Assembly: GCF_023101765.2 (NCBI RefSeq)
Contig: NC_064225.1
Span: 3,286,001 to 3,350,000 of the forward strand
From: Spodoptera frugiperda
Lineage: Eukaryota; Arthropoda; Insecta; Lepidoptera; Noctuidae
Direction: 5' to 3'
Length of the DNA stretch: 64,000 nucleotides
Under the pieces are notes generated by a model. The model worked only from the letters and a program-made list of their open reading frames with translations. It made no database searches and was not told where the DNA came from. This document shows positions 31,613-40,939 of the stretch, piece after piece (positions within the stretch are counted from its first letter, which is position 1; every line of letters begins with the position of its first letter). The translations under genes were made by a program, and so were the position numbers.

Positions 31613-31763
31613 ACTATATTTTTATTCCACGATTTACTCTCTTAGGACAAGAGCATTTAAATGCCATATTGTTACGTTACGTTATAGTATGAGTTTGATG
31701 CAAAAAAAGAGTAAAAGAGTATAAACTAAATCTAGACTCTAAATGAAAGTCATAACATAACCT

Positions 31764-31804
31764 TGACTATATATATATATATATATATATACATATATAT
31801 ATAG
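31764..31804. repeat. AT microsatellite
   Basis: TA dinucleotide run interrupted once by ACATATA. Confidence 0.9.
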
Positions 31805-32087
31805 TCCTAATTGTTATTAAACTACCACGAATTACTTCACTTAAAGTGATCCTCATTAAAATCGATTCCAAGAAATTCGATGTCTATAATCGAATTGAAA
31901 AGCAATTTTCATTCGATTACTAATTGACTGCATTAAGTCAGTGTTCAAAGAGGTGATATATTAATATATCAATTAGTATCAGTCAATGATAATCTGTTAT
32001 GATATCAGATAAGATGTTAATGTTAATCCTTCGAATAATAGTGGAATATTTAGGTGTCAATTGATTGGTTTAAAATAACTTAACAGA

Positions 32088-32250
32088 GGGCTTCGTACGA
32101 GTTTGTTTTACGTTTAATGAGATCGAAATTCGCGCGTCTGGCGCTCTGATTGGTTGGTTCATTCGTGTCGACCGATCAGAGCGCCGAACGCGCTCTCGTT
32201 TCATTTTTGTTCAACGTAAAACAAACTGGTACTGAAGATACACTTTAGTT
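32088..32250. mobile_element. Q element (MITE)
   Basis: Ends CTTCGTACGAGTTTGTTTTA and TAAAACAAACTGGTACTGAAG are inverted. The centre pair GGCGCTCTGATTGGTTGG / CGATCAGAGCGCCGAACG is intact. Confidence 0.75.
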
Positions 32251-32261
32251 AAGAATGTCAA

Positions 32262-32412
32262 AATCCATAGCACGCGCCTTTCCATATAAAAAACAAAGCT
32301 TAGCTGAGTCCGTGTCCACCAGTGCTAAGCTGTGTACCAATGAATATGATTGGTGGAAGCCAAACGCAACCACAGCAACGTAGCATAGCACATCTCTGGT
32401 AGAAAAACACCT
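32262..32412 (+). mobile_element. P element, right half
   Basis: CCATAGCACGCGCCTTTCC, GCTTAGCTGAGTCCGTGTCC, ACCAATGAATATGATTGGTG, GCATAGCACATCTCTGGTAG, AAAAACACC. The left half is absent; it begins directly beside Q. Confidence 0.7.
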
Positions 32413-32464
32413 TTGTTTGTTTGTTTATACTATCTGATCGTAGCAGCTACAGCTAGTCAATGGT

Positions 32465-32710
32465 CCCGTGTGTACGGCACGTCGCGTTCTGCGCGCGCCT
32501 AAAAGAGCCATCAGACCACTACAGATGGGGCCCAGTAGGGCTGATGCCTGATCAAGCTGTGGACTACCTAGCCGGTTTAGCGGGGCTCCGGCTCGAAAAG
32601 CAGGAGAAGGAACGGGGTGGTTTTAGTCAGTAAGAGTCTGACATTCCCTCTCGCCTCGCCCAAGGCGGGAGAAGTCATTGGATGATTTTCCCTCCTCAAA
32701 AAAAAGCTAG
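32465..32710 (+). mobile_element. R retroposon, intermediate length with A-tail
   Basis: GTACGGCACGTCGCGTTCTG, AGAGCCATCAGACCACTACA, GCTGTGGACTACCTAGCCGG, GGGGCTCCGGCTCGAAAAGC, CTCGCCTCGCCCAAGGCGGG, GATTTTCCCTCCTC, then nine A. Good model for the R consensus 3' end. Confidence 0.85.
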
Positions 32711-32714
32711 TCAA

Positions 32715-33165
32715 TGGTACAGAACAAAACTAGTAACACCCAACAAAATATTCAAACTACTTCCCATTCCCAAACACCGCCCAACCAAATATTTAACATA
32801 ATGACTTGTAGTTCTCACATAACACCATCCGTTCCCAAGCCGTGAAGATAACGCCGTGCTTCAGAATTAATTAGCCAACTAAAAACTTCACTCGTTACTT
32901 TACTGGAGGCAGTCCAAGCAGTTTCAGTAGCAAACAAGATTTAAATTTAAATAGGCGACATTTTGAGGTTGCCCCGTTTTTGTCACAGTCTCGTATACTT
33001 TAGTTGCTTCTAGATAAAAAGTTGATTCTTCTAGGTTTCTAATTAAAGTTTTGGGGCTGTATCTTTTGCGCAATGCTGTTAAGATATTAAGGAAGTTTAT
33101 GTGATTTTTCTTTTAGTTTAGTTTGTTTTTAAAGGCGTGGTGTTGCATACATGCTGTGCTGACCA
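32715..33165. other. unrecognised stretch
   Basis: No repeat copy, ORF or RNA gene recognised. GC-richer at 32825-32860. Confidence 0.35.
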
Positions 33166-33169
33166 TTAA

Positions 33170-33405
33170 GTGTGGGAAAGTCATGCTACGGCACAGTGAT
33201 ACAGAAAATGGACGTGAGGCAACGCTTGCGTTGTGTGAGTGAGGTTACCAGAGGCCCAATTACCCCCAATCATCCCAATCCCCGATTCATCAACAACCCT
33301 TAAATTCCTAACCCCTTAAAGGCCAGCAATGCACTTGTAACCCCTCTGGTGTTTCGGGTGCCCAGGTGATCTATATGCTCGTTTACTGGCTTATATCACT
33401 TAAAA
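33170..33405 (+). mobile_element. N retroposon, internally deleted
   Basis: GTGTGGGAAAGTCATGCTACGG, then CACAGTGATACAGAAAATGG, GTGAGTGAGGTTACCAGAGG, CAATGCACTTGTAACCCC and GTTTACTGGCTTATA. Two short internal deletions. Confidence 0.75.
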
Positions 33406-33487
33406 ACTTGTTTAAAGTCCCGCTTCTAGACATTAAAATATATAAAATATTTCAACAATCACATGTCATTATCACCTCATAAGATCA

Positions 33488-33732
33488 TCAGCCTAGAAAT
33501 GTCCACCGCTGAACAAAGGCCTCTTCTCATACGGACAAGGCACCCGCTTACCCCTAACCCTACTGATTTCAAATTTATAATTAGAAAATCTAAACCCTGT
33601 GTTACTCAACGATGTTTTCCTTCACCGTATGTCAGTGATGTCTAGATAATCTTAGAATGTACACATAATTCGGAAAAAGTCACATTAGTACTTGCCAGGT
33701 TTCGAACTCGCCTGAGAAGCGAGTCTTAAAGT
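33488..33732 (-). mobile_element. S1 SINE, variant tail
   Basis: ATGTCCACCGCTGAACAAAG replaces the usual S1 3' end. Then come CCTCTTCTCATACGGACAAG, CATAATTCGGAAAAAGTC, GCCAGGTTTCGAACTCGCC (reverse B box) and GAGAAGCGAGTC. Confidence 0.7.
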
Positions 33733-33910
33733 ACCCGTCCACAGGACCGCATCGTACGCATTGCACGCATCAAATTTTAGTTTGTCTTGTATAGAAACTC
33801 ATACAACTGCGTCCACTGAACCGCATCATCAGCAATGCCTATATGCGATGCGTGCTGATGACGTCATACGGAATACTTACGATGCGTACGATGCGGGCCT
33901 GTGGAAGCTT
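33731..33910. mobile_element. Y element (MITE)
   Basis: TCCACAGGACCGCATCGTACG and the distal CGTACGATGCGGGCCTGTGGA are inverted with one mismatch. The match continues outward with several differences. A second GCGTCCACTGAACCGCATC lies internally, so the element has nested end copies. A frame at 33761-34039 is spurious. It abuts the S1 head. Confidence 0.75.
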
Positions 33911-34267
33911 ACATTTAATCTCCAGACCACCACAACTGTCAAACATGTCATACTACCGCTAATGCAACTAATATTTCAACCAACAACACAATACTATAAG
34001 TACCTATATGTCATAAACCAATTAGCTAAATCAATTTAATGGATTGTCAATCTTGAATGTTAATATCAGATGTAATGTCTTTGTTATGTGTCTCGCTATG
34101 TGTTTGTAAGCTGTTCTAGTGTTTAGTGATTATTACAATTAGTTTAATTAAATATGTATGCTCTCCTATGGCCATGTTGGGCAAATGTTTGTGATGTTGG
34201 TCGTGGACGAAGGCGATTATTATTATTGTAATAATAGTATGAAGAGCTATTGTGTTACAAAGACAAA

Positions 34268-34374
34268 GATCATTTTGAAGGGGTAGGCAGAGGTACACAT
34301 TACGGCACGTAGTGCCATTACACAATGTACACCCACTTTTCACCATTTGTGTTATAAGTTCCATGTAATAGTTG
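34268..34374 (-). mobile_element. S2 SINE, left part (split by the RTE-like element)
   Basis: AAGGGGTAGGCAGAGGTACAC, TGCCATTACACAATGTACAC, TGTGTTATAAGTTCCATG. Continues at 35353 after the inserted element; the last 8 bases are the target duplication. Confidence 0.85.
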
Positions 34375-35352
34375 TAGAGTAACTCACAACGGTCTTATTT
34401 CGGAAGACATAGCGGTGCACGCAGGTGTCCGCCAAGGCTGCCTTCTGTCACCTCTGCTTTTTCTGGTCGTCCTGGACGGAATTATGCTTCGCATCACAGA
34501 TAAACGGCGCCGCGGGATAGAATGGGGACTGTCCAACACATTAGAAGACCTGGACTATGCCGACGATCTTTGCCTGCTGAGTCACACCCATGCCGACATG
34601 CAAGCTAAGTTGGACGATTTGCGACAGGAGGCAGCAAAAACAGGGCTCAAAATTAATACCCGGAAGACCAAAGAAATAAGATCAGGCGTGAAGAATAATA
34701 CACCGTTGCTGATTGGCACAGAGGCAGTGGAGCGCGTCCACAAATTCACATACCTCGGGAGCGTCGTGTCGGAAACTGGAGGAAGTGAGGAGGACATCGC
34801 CTCACGGATCGCCAAAGCTCGAGCAACTTTCGCGCAGTTGAGACCGGTCTGGCAGTCCCGAAAACTGACCCGAAGGATCAAGCTTAAGATCTTCGGGTCC
34901 AACGTCAAATCGGTACTGCTATACGGGTGCGAGACGTGGAAGGTGACAAAAGACATCTCCCGCCAAATCCAGGTCTTCGTTAACCGATGTTTGCGTCGCA
35001 TTCTCGGTATTTACTGGCCCGAGACCATCTCCAACTTAGACCTGTTGGAGAAATGCCACGAAAGTCCTATCGATCGCCAAATAAAACGCCGCAAGTGGGG
35101 ATGGATTGGCCATACTCTCCGAAGAGGCCCCGACCACATTCCTAAACAAGCATTAGAGTGGAATCCCCAGGGGAAAAGGAAGCGTGGCCGTCCTCGGCAA
35201 ACCTGGCGACGTACTGTAGTGGCGGAAGCGGCGGGCATCGGCATGACGTGGAGCGAAGTGAAGCGGGAAGCTCAAGACCGATCGAAATGGAGGACCTCTG
35301 TCGACGCCCTCTGCCCCATCTAGGGGTCATAGGACCTTAAGTCAAGTAAGTC
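34375..35352 (+). mobile_element. RTE-like non-LTR retrotransposon, 5'-truncated insertion
   Basis: Flanked by identical 8-bp duplications AATAGTTG (34367-34374 and 35353-35360) and inserted in an S2 SINE. Contains the open C-terminal half of a reverse transcriptase, then TAGGGGTCATAGGACCTTA and a short AAGTCAAGTAAGTCA tail. Endonuclease and upstream reverse-transcriptase blocks are missing, as expected when reverse transcription at the target stops early. The open frame and clean duplications suggest a young insertion. Confidence 0.9.
34376..35323 (+). pseudogene. reverse transcriptase, C-terminal half (RTE-like)
   Basis: Frame open over 315 codons from the insertion edge to TAG. In the conventional translation starting at 34415, residues 5-15 are VRQGCLLSPLL, the conserved block ahead of the catalytic site. 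Residues 44-57 are EDLDYADDLCLLSH, with the YADD metal-binding aspartates. TGLKINTRKTK and FTYLGSVVSETGG follow. The C-terminal region has VLLYGCETW, NRCLRRILGIYWP and RKWGWIGHTLRR, a pattern I know from RTE-type elements. The codon at 34415 is GTG within the domain, and homology continues upstream (HNGLISEDIAV), so the protein is truncated, not complete. No frameshift or stop in what remains. It cannot code for a working element alone because the endonuclease is absent. Host relevance: none known. Clade named by recognition, not by a tree. Confidence 0.9.
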
Positions 35353-35453
35353 AATAGTTGGTTAGCCTATTTCCATATACCGGGCACATTTCTTGACTCC
35401 GTGCTACCACTGAGAAATTTTCGAAAAACCGAAAAAAGCCCAGTAATACTTAG
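35353..35453 (-). mobile_element. S2 SINE, right part
   Basis: AATAGTTGGTTAGCCTATTT, CATATACCGGGCACATTTC, CTCCGTGCTACCACTGAGAA, AGCCCAGTAATACTTAGC. The tRNA head that should follow is absent. Confidence 0.85.
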
Positions 35454-35508
35454 CATTACGTGCCGTAACGTGCACCTCTGCCTACCCCTTCAGGGATAAA
35501 ATAAATTT
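35454..35508 (+). repeat. S2 3' end in inverted orientation
   Basis: ATTACGTGCCGTAACGTGCA, CCTCTGCCTACCCCTTCAGG, GATAAAAT. Reverse complement of the segment that opens the same locus at 34268, so without the RTE-like insertion the site is an inverted S2 pair. Confidence 0.8.
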
Positions 35509-35807
35509 AGGTATATCTTAGGTAAAATTTTGTTCTTTTTTGTGTTTAAAATGTGTTGTAATTTACAATACACACAATATGAATAAATTAAATCTCTATA
35601 TTTTCTACCAACGACATTGACATTAAATTTATATTTTCTTTTTTCAACTTGACTGAATTACTCTGCCCGCTATGTGAAACGGGGGCTTGTTTTAAATACG
35701 TTAATTTAATCTAATTGTGAATATGACAAATTCTGCGTATCGACGCCTTTTGCTATTTAATTTTTCATGTTATTTTAATTGTGAGAGAGCTATGCTTCGG
35801 CACGAAT

Positions 35808-35967
35808 TTTAATTTTTTTTTGAGTGGGGAAATCATCCAATGACTTCTCCCGCCTTGGGCGTGGTAGAAGGGAGTGTCAGACACGCTGACTAAAAACCAC
35901 CCCGTTCCGACTCCTGCTTTTCGAACCGGAGCCCCGGTAAACCCGCTAGGTAGTCCGCAGCTCCAGA
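35808..35967 (-). mobile_element. R retroposon nested in N, with 17-bp duplication
   Basis: Flanked by TATGCTTCGGCACGAAT at 35791-35807 and 35968-35984, identical. A T-rich left edge (reverse of the A-tail), then TGACTTCTCCCGCCTTGGGC, AAACCACCCCGTTCCGACTC, GTAGTCCGCAGCTCCAGA. The long duplication and A-tail show target-primed retroposition. This fixes the 5' end of the short R form at TCTGGAGCTGCGGAC. Confidence 0.9.
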
Positions 35968-36065
35968 TATGCTTCGGCACGAATGGGCCGGCTCGACCGG
36001 AGTGATAACACGGTCTCACAGAAAACCGAAGTGAAACAACGTTTACGTTGTGTTTTGTTGTGTAG

Positions 36066-36252
36066 TGAAATTAGAGTTTCTTGTCCGTTCTTCTCCATAG
36101 GAATCTACACTTTGGAACGAGCAAATTTGCTTTACTGGAGGACTGAACGACAGACAGGCATTGTTAATATTATTATATTTGCTTTGACGTTCAAAACTGC
36201 CTTCCTGGTCTATTTGAAGTATAATAATTTTAGCTTTTGACTTTGGTTATCG
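36066..36252 (+). repeat. Z repeat nested in N
   Basis: GAGTTTCTTGTCCGTTC, TTCTCCATAGGAATCTACAC, TTTGCTTTGACGTTCAAAAC, TTTAGCTTTTGACTTTGG. N resumes as GCCCAATTACCCCCATT at 36254. AGTGAAATTA on the left and TTTGGTTATC on the right may be diverged duplications of N's GTGAGGTTACC. Confidence 0.75.
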
Positions 36253-36630
36253 ATGCCCAATTACCCCCATTCCGAATCCCAAATTCCACATTGTTGTGGA
36301 ATTCCTTACTCCTAAAAAGCCAGCAATGCACTTGTAACGACTCTGTTTCGGGATGACGGCGATTGCTTACCATCAAGTGATCCGTTTGCTCGTTTACCGG
36401 TTTATAAAAAAAAAACTATGATATTATTTTAATTATTTCGTGCCCTCTGTGTTAATTGTAATTTAAATTAAATTGAAACTGTAATGGTACGCGTTGAGTA
36501 TTTTTTTTTTTAAGAAATTCTGCTTTAGTTTAGTGGGATTTAGTTTAAGTACAATTGTCTAATAGTGTGAATTAATAATGTTTATTTCAATGTTTGTCTG
36601 GTAGATTATTTTAAAACAATTGGACAAGTA

Positions 36631-36646
36631 CGTACGTACGTACTTT
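36631..36646. repeat. ACGT tetranucleotide run
   Basis: Four ACGT units, self-complementary, next to a diverged T-type edge (GATTATTTTAAAACAATTGG). Confidence 0.85.
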
Positions 36647-36918
36647 TGACGATAATTATATTTATTTGTTCCTTTCTAATTCATAAAAACAGAACAATAT
36701 GGCATTAAAAAGTAATGAACCTGAATAAAACCATTAGCAATTATTGTCAAAACCATTTTCCTTCGAAAACAAGTGTAGTCAAATTCGTGAACAACACTGA
36801 TTAATTTCATAGCCCCACCATTTCGGTGGACCGTTGACATAATTGTCGGTAATTACCTTAAAATTACACTGGCCAACTTTTTACGACCGCCGTATTACGT
36901 CTAATTAGAGACTAGGTA

Positions 36919-37076
36919 TTTTTTTGAAGGGGAAATAATCATTATATTGCTTCTCCTGCCTTGGGCAAAACGAGAAGGAGTTTCAGACTCTTACTGTCAA
37001 AAAACCACACCGTTCCTACTCCTGCTTTTCGTGCCGGAGTCCCTTTAAACCCGCTAGGTAGCCCGCAGCTCCAGAT
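36919..37076 (-). mobile_element. R retroposon
   Basis: T run, GAAGGGGAAATAATC, CTTCTCCTGCCTTGGGC, AAACCACACCGTTCCTACTC, GGTAGCCCGCAGCTCCAGA. The 5' end is the same as the copy defined by duplication at 35.8 kb. Confidence 0.8.
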
Positions 37077-37190
37077 CATTTAGACATGGTACTTGGGCGG
37101 ACTAATTTTAGGAACTGACTTGTATTATTTAAATCACACTAATACGAGCAAAAGGTGATCCGACACTGAAGTTACCGACGTGTAAGTTTT

Positions 37191-37395
<205 letters not shown>

Positions 37396-37409
37396 TCCTC
37401 CAGTTAGGT

Positions 37410-37542
37410 GAAGTAATGATATCCACAAGGTGGCTGGTAGTGGTTGGATGCGTAGAGCTAAAGATCGAGCTCAGTGGCGTGCCATTGGAGAGCTATGTCC
37501 AGCAGTGGACGAGAACAGGCTGATGATGATGATGATGAATAC
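37410..37542 (+). pseudogene. 3' end of a non-LTR retrotransposon ORF with GAT tail
   Basis: In one frame reads VAGSGWMRRAKDRAQWRAIG and ends ELCPAVDENR just before a GATGATGATG tail (about 37520-37539). The closing pattern of RR.KDR..WR with a trinucleotide tail is usual for RTE/CR1-type elements. Only about 35 codons remain. It differs from the 34-kb element in sequence and tail. Confidence 0.6.
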
Positions 37543-37577
37543 GAGCATTATAAATGTGTGAGGTTCGTTTTCTTTAA

Positions 37578-37722
37578 TATTTATCCGTTGCCGGATATAG
37601 CTTCATTGCTTACGGTGAAACAATTGAACGGAATTTGATGAAATTTGGTATGGGATGACTTGGGTGATAGGATACTTATTATACACCGGCAACGCGGGCG
37701 AAGCCGTTGGCAAAAGATAGTT
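37578..37722 (+). mobile_element. dispersed repeat, possible Helitron 3' part
   Basis: GAATTTGATGAAATTTGGTA, GACTTGGGTGATAGGATACT, AACGCGGGCGAAGCCG, AAAAGATAG then T. Shared with 47275-47385, which ends AGAAGCTAG then T. Confidence 0.5.
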
Positions 37723-37740
37723 ATTTATTGTTTAATTGAT

Positions 37741-37800
37741 GTAATTGGGCCTGGTATCACTCCGTTCGAGCCAGCCCATTCGTGCCGGTGCAAGGTTCTC
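37741..37800 (-). repeat. N fragment
   Basis: CTGGTATCACTCCGTTCGAG, CCAGCCCATTCGTGCCGG, CAAGGTTCTC. 5' end of N in reverse. Confidence 0.65.
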
Positions 37801-37814
37801 AAATACTAAGTTAC

Positions 37815-38595
37815 TCCCATACTCCCATACTAAGTTTTCACTACCTCAATCATGTTGTAATACCCCAATAATTTACGCAAAGTAATATTTGTTCAGTAAT
37901 TCCGTAAACTAGAGTTGCTAACATTATATTATTATTCTGTAATTTAGCTCCAGTATTGGGTAGGGTAGCCAAGTTTTTGGGTGTTATCTTTTAGTACAAA
38001 GTTATACTAGTAATGAACTAGTAACTCTTTAAGTACAACATTATATTACTCTGGTGATACTACTCGTAATATTATAAATGGAAAGTTTGTTTGTTTAGAT
38101 GTCTAAATGTTTGACCATCAATCACACTTGTGTTATTTAGACTATGTATAACTCAAGTCTTAATCTATTTGGATAAACATTTGTGCAGAGGTAGAACCAG
38201 GAGAAGGACATAGTACATTTTTAACCGAAGAACTTTCCGAAAATATTACGGGAATCGGAAAAACAGGATAGCGCATCCGAAGTCGCGGGCAGAAATTAAT
38301 GAATAGATAAAAATCTAGACACAGACAAAAATAGAAATCTTCAACATAAAAAAAATCAGTCGAACTTTGTGCAAAGAAATTGAAAGGTCCTCATCGCTTC
38401 AGTACCTCAGGGAGTCAAACTTTCCAACTCTAAAAAAAATATTTGCTTAGAAAACTTCTAGATTTTTCCACAATAGTGTTCAAATTCTTTGTGATTGCGA
38501 ACCCGATTCCCGTGCGCTCTACTTTCATAGGAATAGGGTAGATGACTAATTTTTATTTTAATATCCGTCTTGTAGATTATTTTAAATTATTAGAC
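37815..38595. other. unrecognised stretch
   Basis: A weak match to another Helitron-like end (CCGAAGTCGCGGGCAG at about 38278) and otherwise nothing. No coding signal. Confidence 0.35.
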
Positions 38596-38597
38596 AA

Positions 38598-38962
38598 GTA
38601 TTTTTTATTTTCTTACGGAAACACACTTTCGAAGGTATATCGATTTGAAATATCGCGTGACGTCACTTCTAGTTACGTTTTATACTTGGAAACAAAACAT
38701 TTGCTCCCACTCCTATGAATCGGTTTATTAACGTATTGTTATCTTTTATGATAAAATAAAAATATACGTGTCTAATTTTTTTCATTACCTAACTGAAGGA
38801 CTAAATAGGGATGATGACAGGGTATGAAAATAAAAAATCTATTTAGTCCGTTATAATCAATGAAAAAATATTAGACACGTATCATAATATAATTATATTA
38901 TTGATGTATCTTCGAAAGTATGTTTCCGTGAGAAAATAAAAAATACGTGTCTAATATTTTAA
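38598..38962. mobile_element. T element pair forming a long foldback
   Basis: The left arm (TTAGACAAGTATTTTTTATT, CTTACGGAAACACACTTTCG) is inverted against the right arm ending ATACGTGTCTAATATTTT. Two further TIRs, at about 38766-38783 and 38866-38880, lie inside. The middle holds GACTAAATAGGGATG / CTATTTAGTCCG, itself inverted. Best read as two T copies inserted head to head or one within another. Confidence 0.7.
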
Positions 38963-38965
38963 GAT

Positions 38966-39350
38966 TTTTTATAAGACGAATATTTAAATAAAAAATAGTC
39001 ATCTAAATAATTGACATCAAAAAAATAAAATAAAAAATTAATGGTACCCAGCATAGTCTCATCGCAAACAACCTCATGGCAACCCTTATGTGGTCGTCAA
39101 GTTAAATACGAATTACCTCAGACATTATTTAAGGGAAATTTTAACTATGTTTGCTTACACACGTGTTTCGAGTACCAACTTTGGGGATCCCGTCGTGAGA
39201 GGCTGAAGTTCAGTGTTTCATAACTAAACTATGTCGCCGTCGGCCGAACTTCTTAGCCATATCATGCAAATTTAAAGACTAAGGTTATTGAAGGTCGTAT
39301 TGCCTGTCATCAGAATAGGTTCCCTGAAACTTGCGTAGCTTTTTTTTTAA
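38966..39350. other. unrecognised stretch
   Basis: No repeat copy or gene recognised. Confidence 0.35.
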
Positions 39351-39351
39351 T

Positions 39352-39690
39352 TATGCCTCTCCGGGATTTCCTTCTGTGTCGTGGGTGCGGTTACCAAAAG
39401 TATGAGTTTACATAGACATCACACCCAGACCCAAAACAACAATAATTGAGTGCTGTTGTGTTATGCAACAATTACACTGCAAAATTTCGAATAGATACTG
39501 TATCATACGATTTTTTTATTATCTGCCTAACTTTAAACTTAATTTACTCAAAAGTAATAAAATGTTGGCTTTCTGCTTAGCCAGGTCTAATTTGTGGATC
39601 ACAAAAAAGTTGTTCCGTGCGGGAATTGAAACCGCTACTCTTTGTACGGCAACCGGTTGCCCAGCCACCGCGCCAACTGTACTGGAGCAC
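39352..39690 (-). mobile_element. S3 SINE with middle insertion
   Basis: The 3' body in reverse (CTCTCCGGGATTTCCTTCTG, GTCGTGGGTGCGG, CACACCCAGACCCAAAACA) lies at 39352-39450. The tRNA head in reverse (CGTGCGGGAATTGAAACCGC, GTTGCCCAGCCACCGCGCC) lies at 39615-39690. About 110 bp of AT-rich sequence between them is not part of the 25-kb copy. Confidence 0.7.
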
Positions 39691-39795
39691 GTCTGTCCAT
39701 AAGCAACCTATTCACTCGGGCCTTGAAGACACCTAGAGTAAACCCATCAGGAAACACAGACTTCGGCAAAGAATTCCAACATTCTTGCAGTTTTT
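39691..39795 (-). repeat. S3-type body segment displaced beyond the head
   Basis: GGAGCACGTCTGTCCATAAG, CTCGGGCCTTGAAGACACC, CATCAGGAAACACAGACTTC. In the 25-kb copy this body lies on the other side of the head, so the order here is permuted. Confidence 0.7.
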
Positions 39796-40107
39796 CCTTA
39801 ATAATAGTCAATAACAAAATGAAACATTACATCTGTAAACATTGTACTTCTATTAAAATCTACTTTTCTCGTACAAACATATTTTCACAGCAAAAAAAAA
39901 AATGATCTGGCTCAGATTCGTTCCCGTCCAGTTGGTTGCAAGCTTTGCTTTCTGTTGTCATGTCCACACAATGGGCTATCCTGTTTTTTTTTTTTTTTTT
40001 TTATACATGACGTTCACAATTTTACATACGGAATCAGGCTGTTAGGTTTTTAGTTCACGCGTAAAAGTAGTGTTTGTATATGCAATAAAGATCAAGAATC
40101 AAGAGTG

Positions 40108-40370
40108 AGACGGATCTTCTGATGGTAAGCAATCGCCGCCGCCCATGGACACCCAAAACACCAAAGGTGTTACAAGTGCGTTGCCGGCCTTTTGGGGGTA
40201 AGGAATTTAAGGGTTGTTGGGGAATCGGAAATTGGGAAGGGGGTAATTGGGCCTTCGGTAACCTCATTCACACAACGAAACACAACGCAAGCGTTGTTTC
40301 ACGTCGGTTTTCTGTGAGGCCGTGGTATCACCCCGGTTGAGCCGGCCCATTTGTGCCGAAGTACGCTCAC
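40108..40370 (-). mobile_element. N retroposon, well preserved
   Basis: TTCTGATGGTAAGCAATCGC, AGGTGTTACAAGTGCGTTGC, GTAACCTCATTCACACAACG, CACGTCGGTTTTCTGTGAGG, TTTGTGCCGAAGTACGC. Two opposing ORFs across it are spurious. Confidence 0.8.
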
Positions 40371-40734
40371 ACATATTCTCATACTATTATCTAAATAGGT
40401 AAAACAAATTACAAGCCTTTTGGGTAAAAAAAGAATGAAAATGAGAATAGAAAAATATCAAATCCACTAATTTTACAACGAAAAAGTGTGTTTTAGAATT
40501 TCGTATAATTCAAGGCTATAAAGATAAAAGATTAGTTGTGATGTTTTTGAAAAATTAACCCTTTTTTAAACTGAACAAAGTACTTTTTTCAACGTGTCTG
40601 TCATCTGTCCGTCAGTGAGAATGAAAACCGTTTTTTGTGTCTTCAAAATGTTGAAAAATAATTTTATTAGATAATGTTTTATTGAACAAGCCGTAGCTCG
40701 CGACTTTATTCAAGGTTTTATTGAACAACACCAA

Positions 40735-40933
40735 TCTATAATATAAAAATAAGTCGGGTTTTCTTTCCTGACGCTATAACTCCAGAACGCACGAACCGAC
40801 GGTTTTGCATTTGTTGAAAAGGTCTTGGACTCCGTGAGGTTTATAGCAAAGAAAATTTAGGAAAAATGTAAGAGAAAAGCAGGAAAGCAGGGAAAATCAT
40901 TGGTGGCGAAACGGAGTTCGCCAGGTTTCCTAG
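40735..40933 (+). mobile_element. H, small Helitron with both ends
   Basis: Starts TCTATAATATAAAAATAAG right after A (40734). Ends GGCGAA-ACGGAG-TTCGCC hairpin (40905-40922), AGGTTTC, CTAG (40930-40933), then T (40934). This is the Helitron pattern: 5' TC, 3' CTRR, hairpin a few bases upstream, insertion between A and T, no TIR, no duplication. 199 bp, non-coding. The internal CCTGACGCTATAACTCC and GAACGCACGAACCG blocks are shared with the copies at 30.7 and 60.5 kb. Confidence 0.85.
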
Positions 40934-40939
40934 TTATGT

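Larger units (their letters stand above)
35781..36415 (+). mobile_element. N retroposon carrying two nested insertions
   Basis: N parts: 35781-35807, 35985-36064 and about 36253-36404, then an A run (36405-36413). The breaks are filled by R (35808-35967) and Z (about 36066-36252). N is therefore older than both. Confidence 0.85.

Noticed and set aside
31374..31724. 116-codon and 78-codon ORFs
   Set aside because: Antisense readings of an S2 SINE; the same text is broken in five other copies.
34582..35330. Minus-strand ORFs of 139, 77 and 62 codons
   Set aside because: Shadows of the RTE-like reverse transcriptase on the plus strand.
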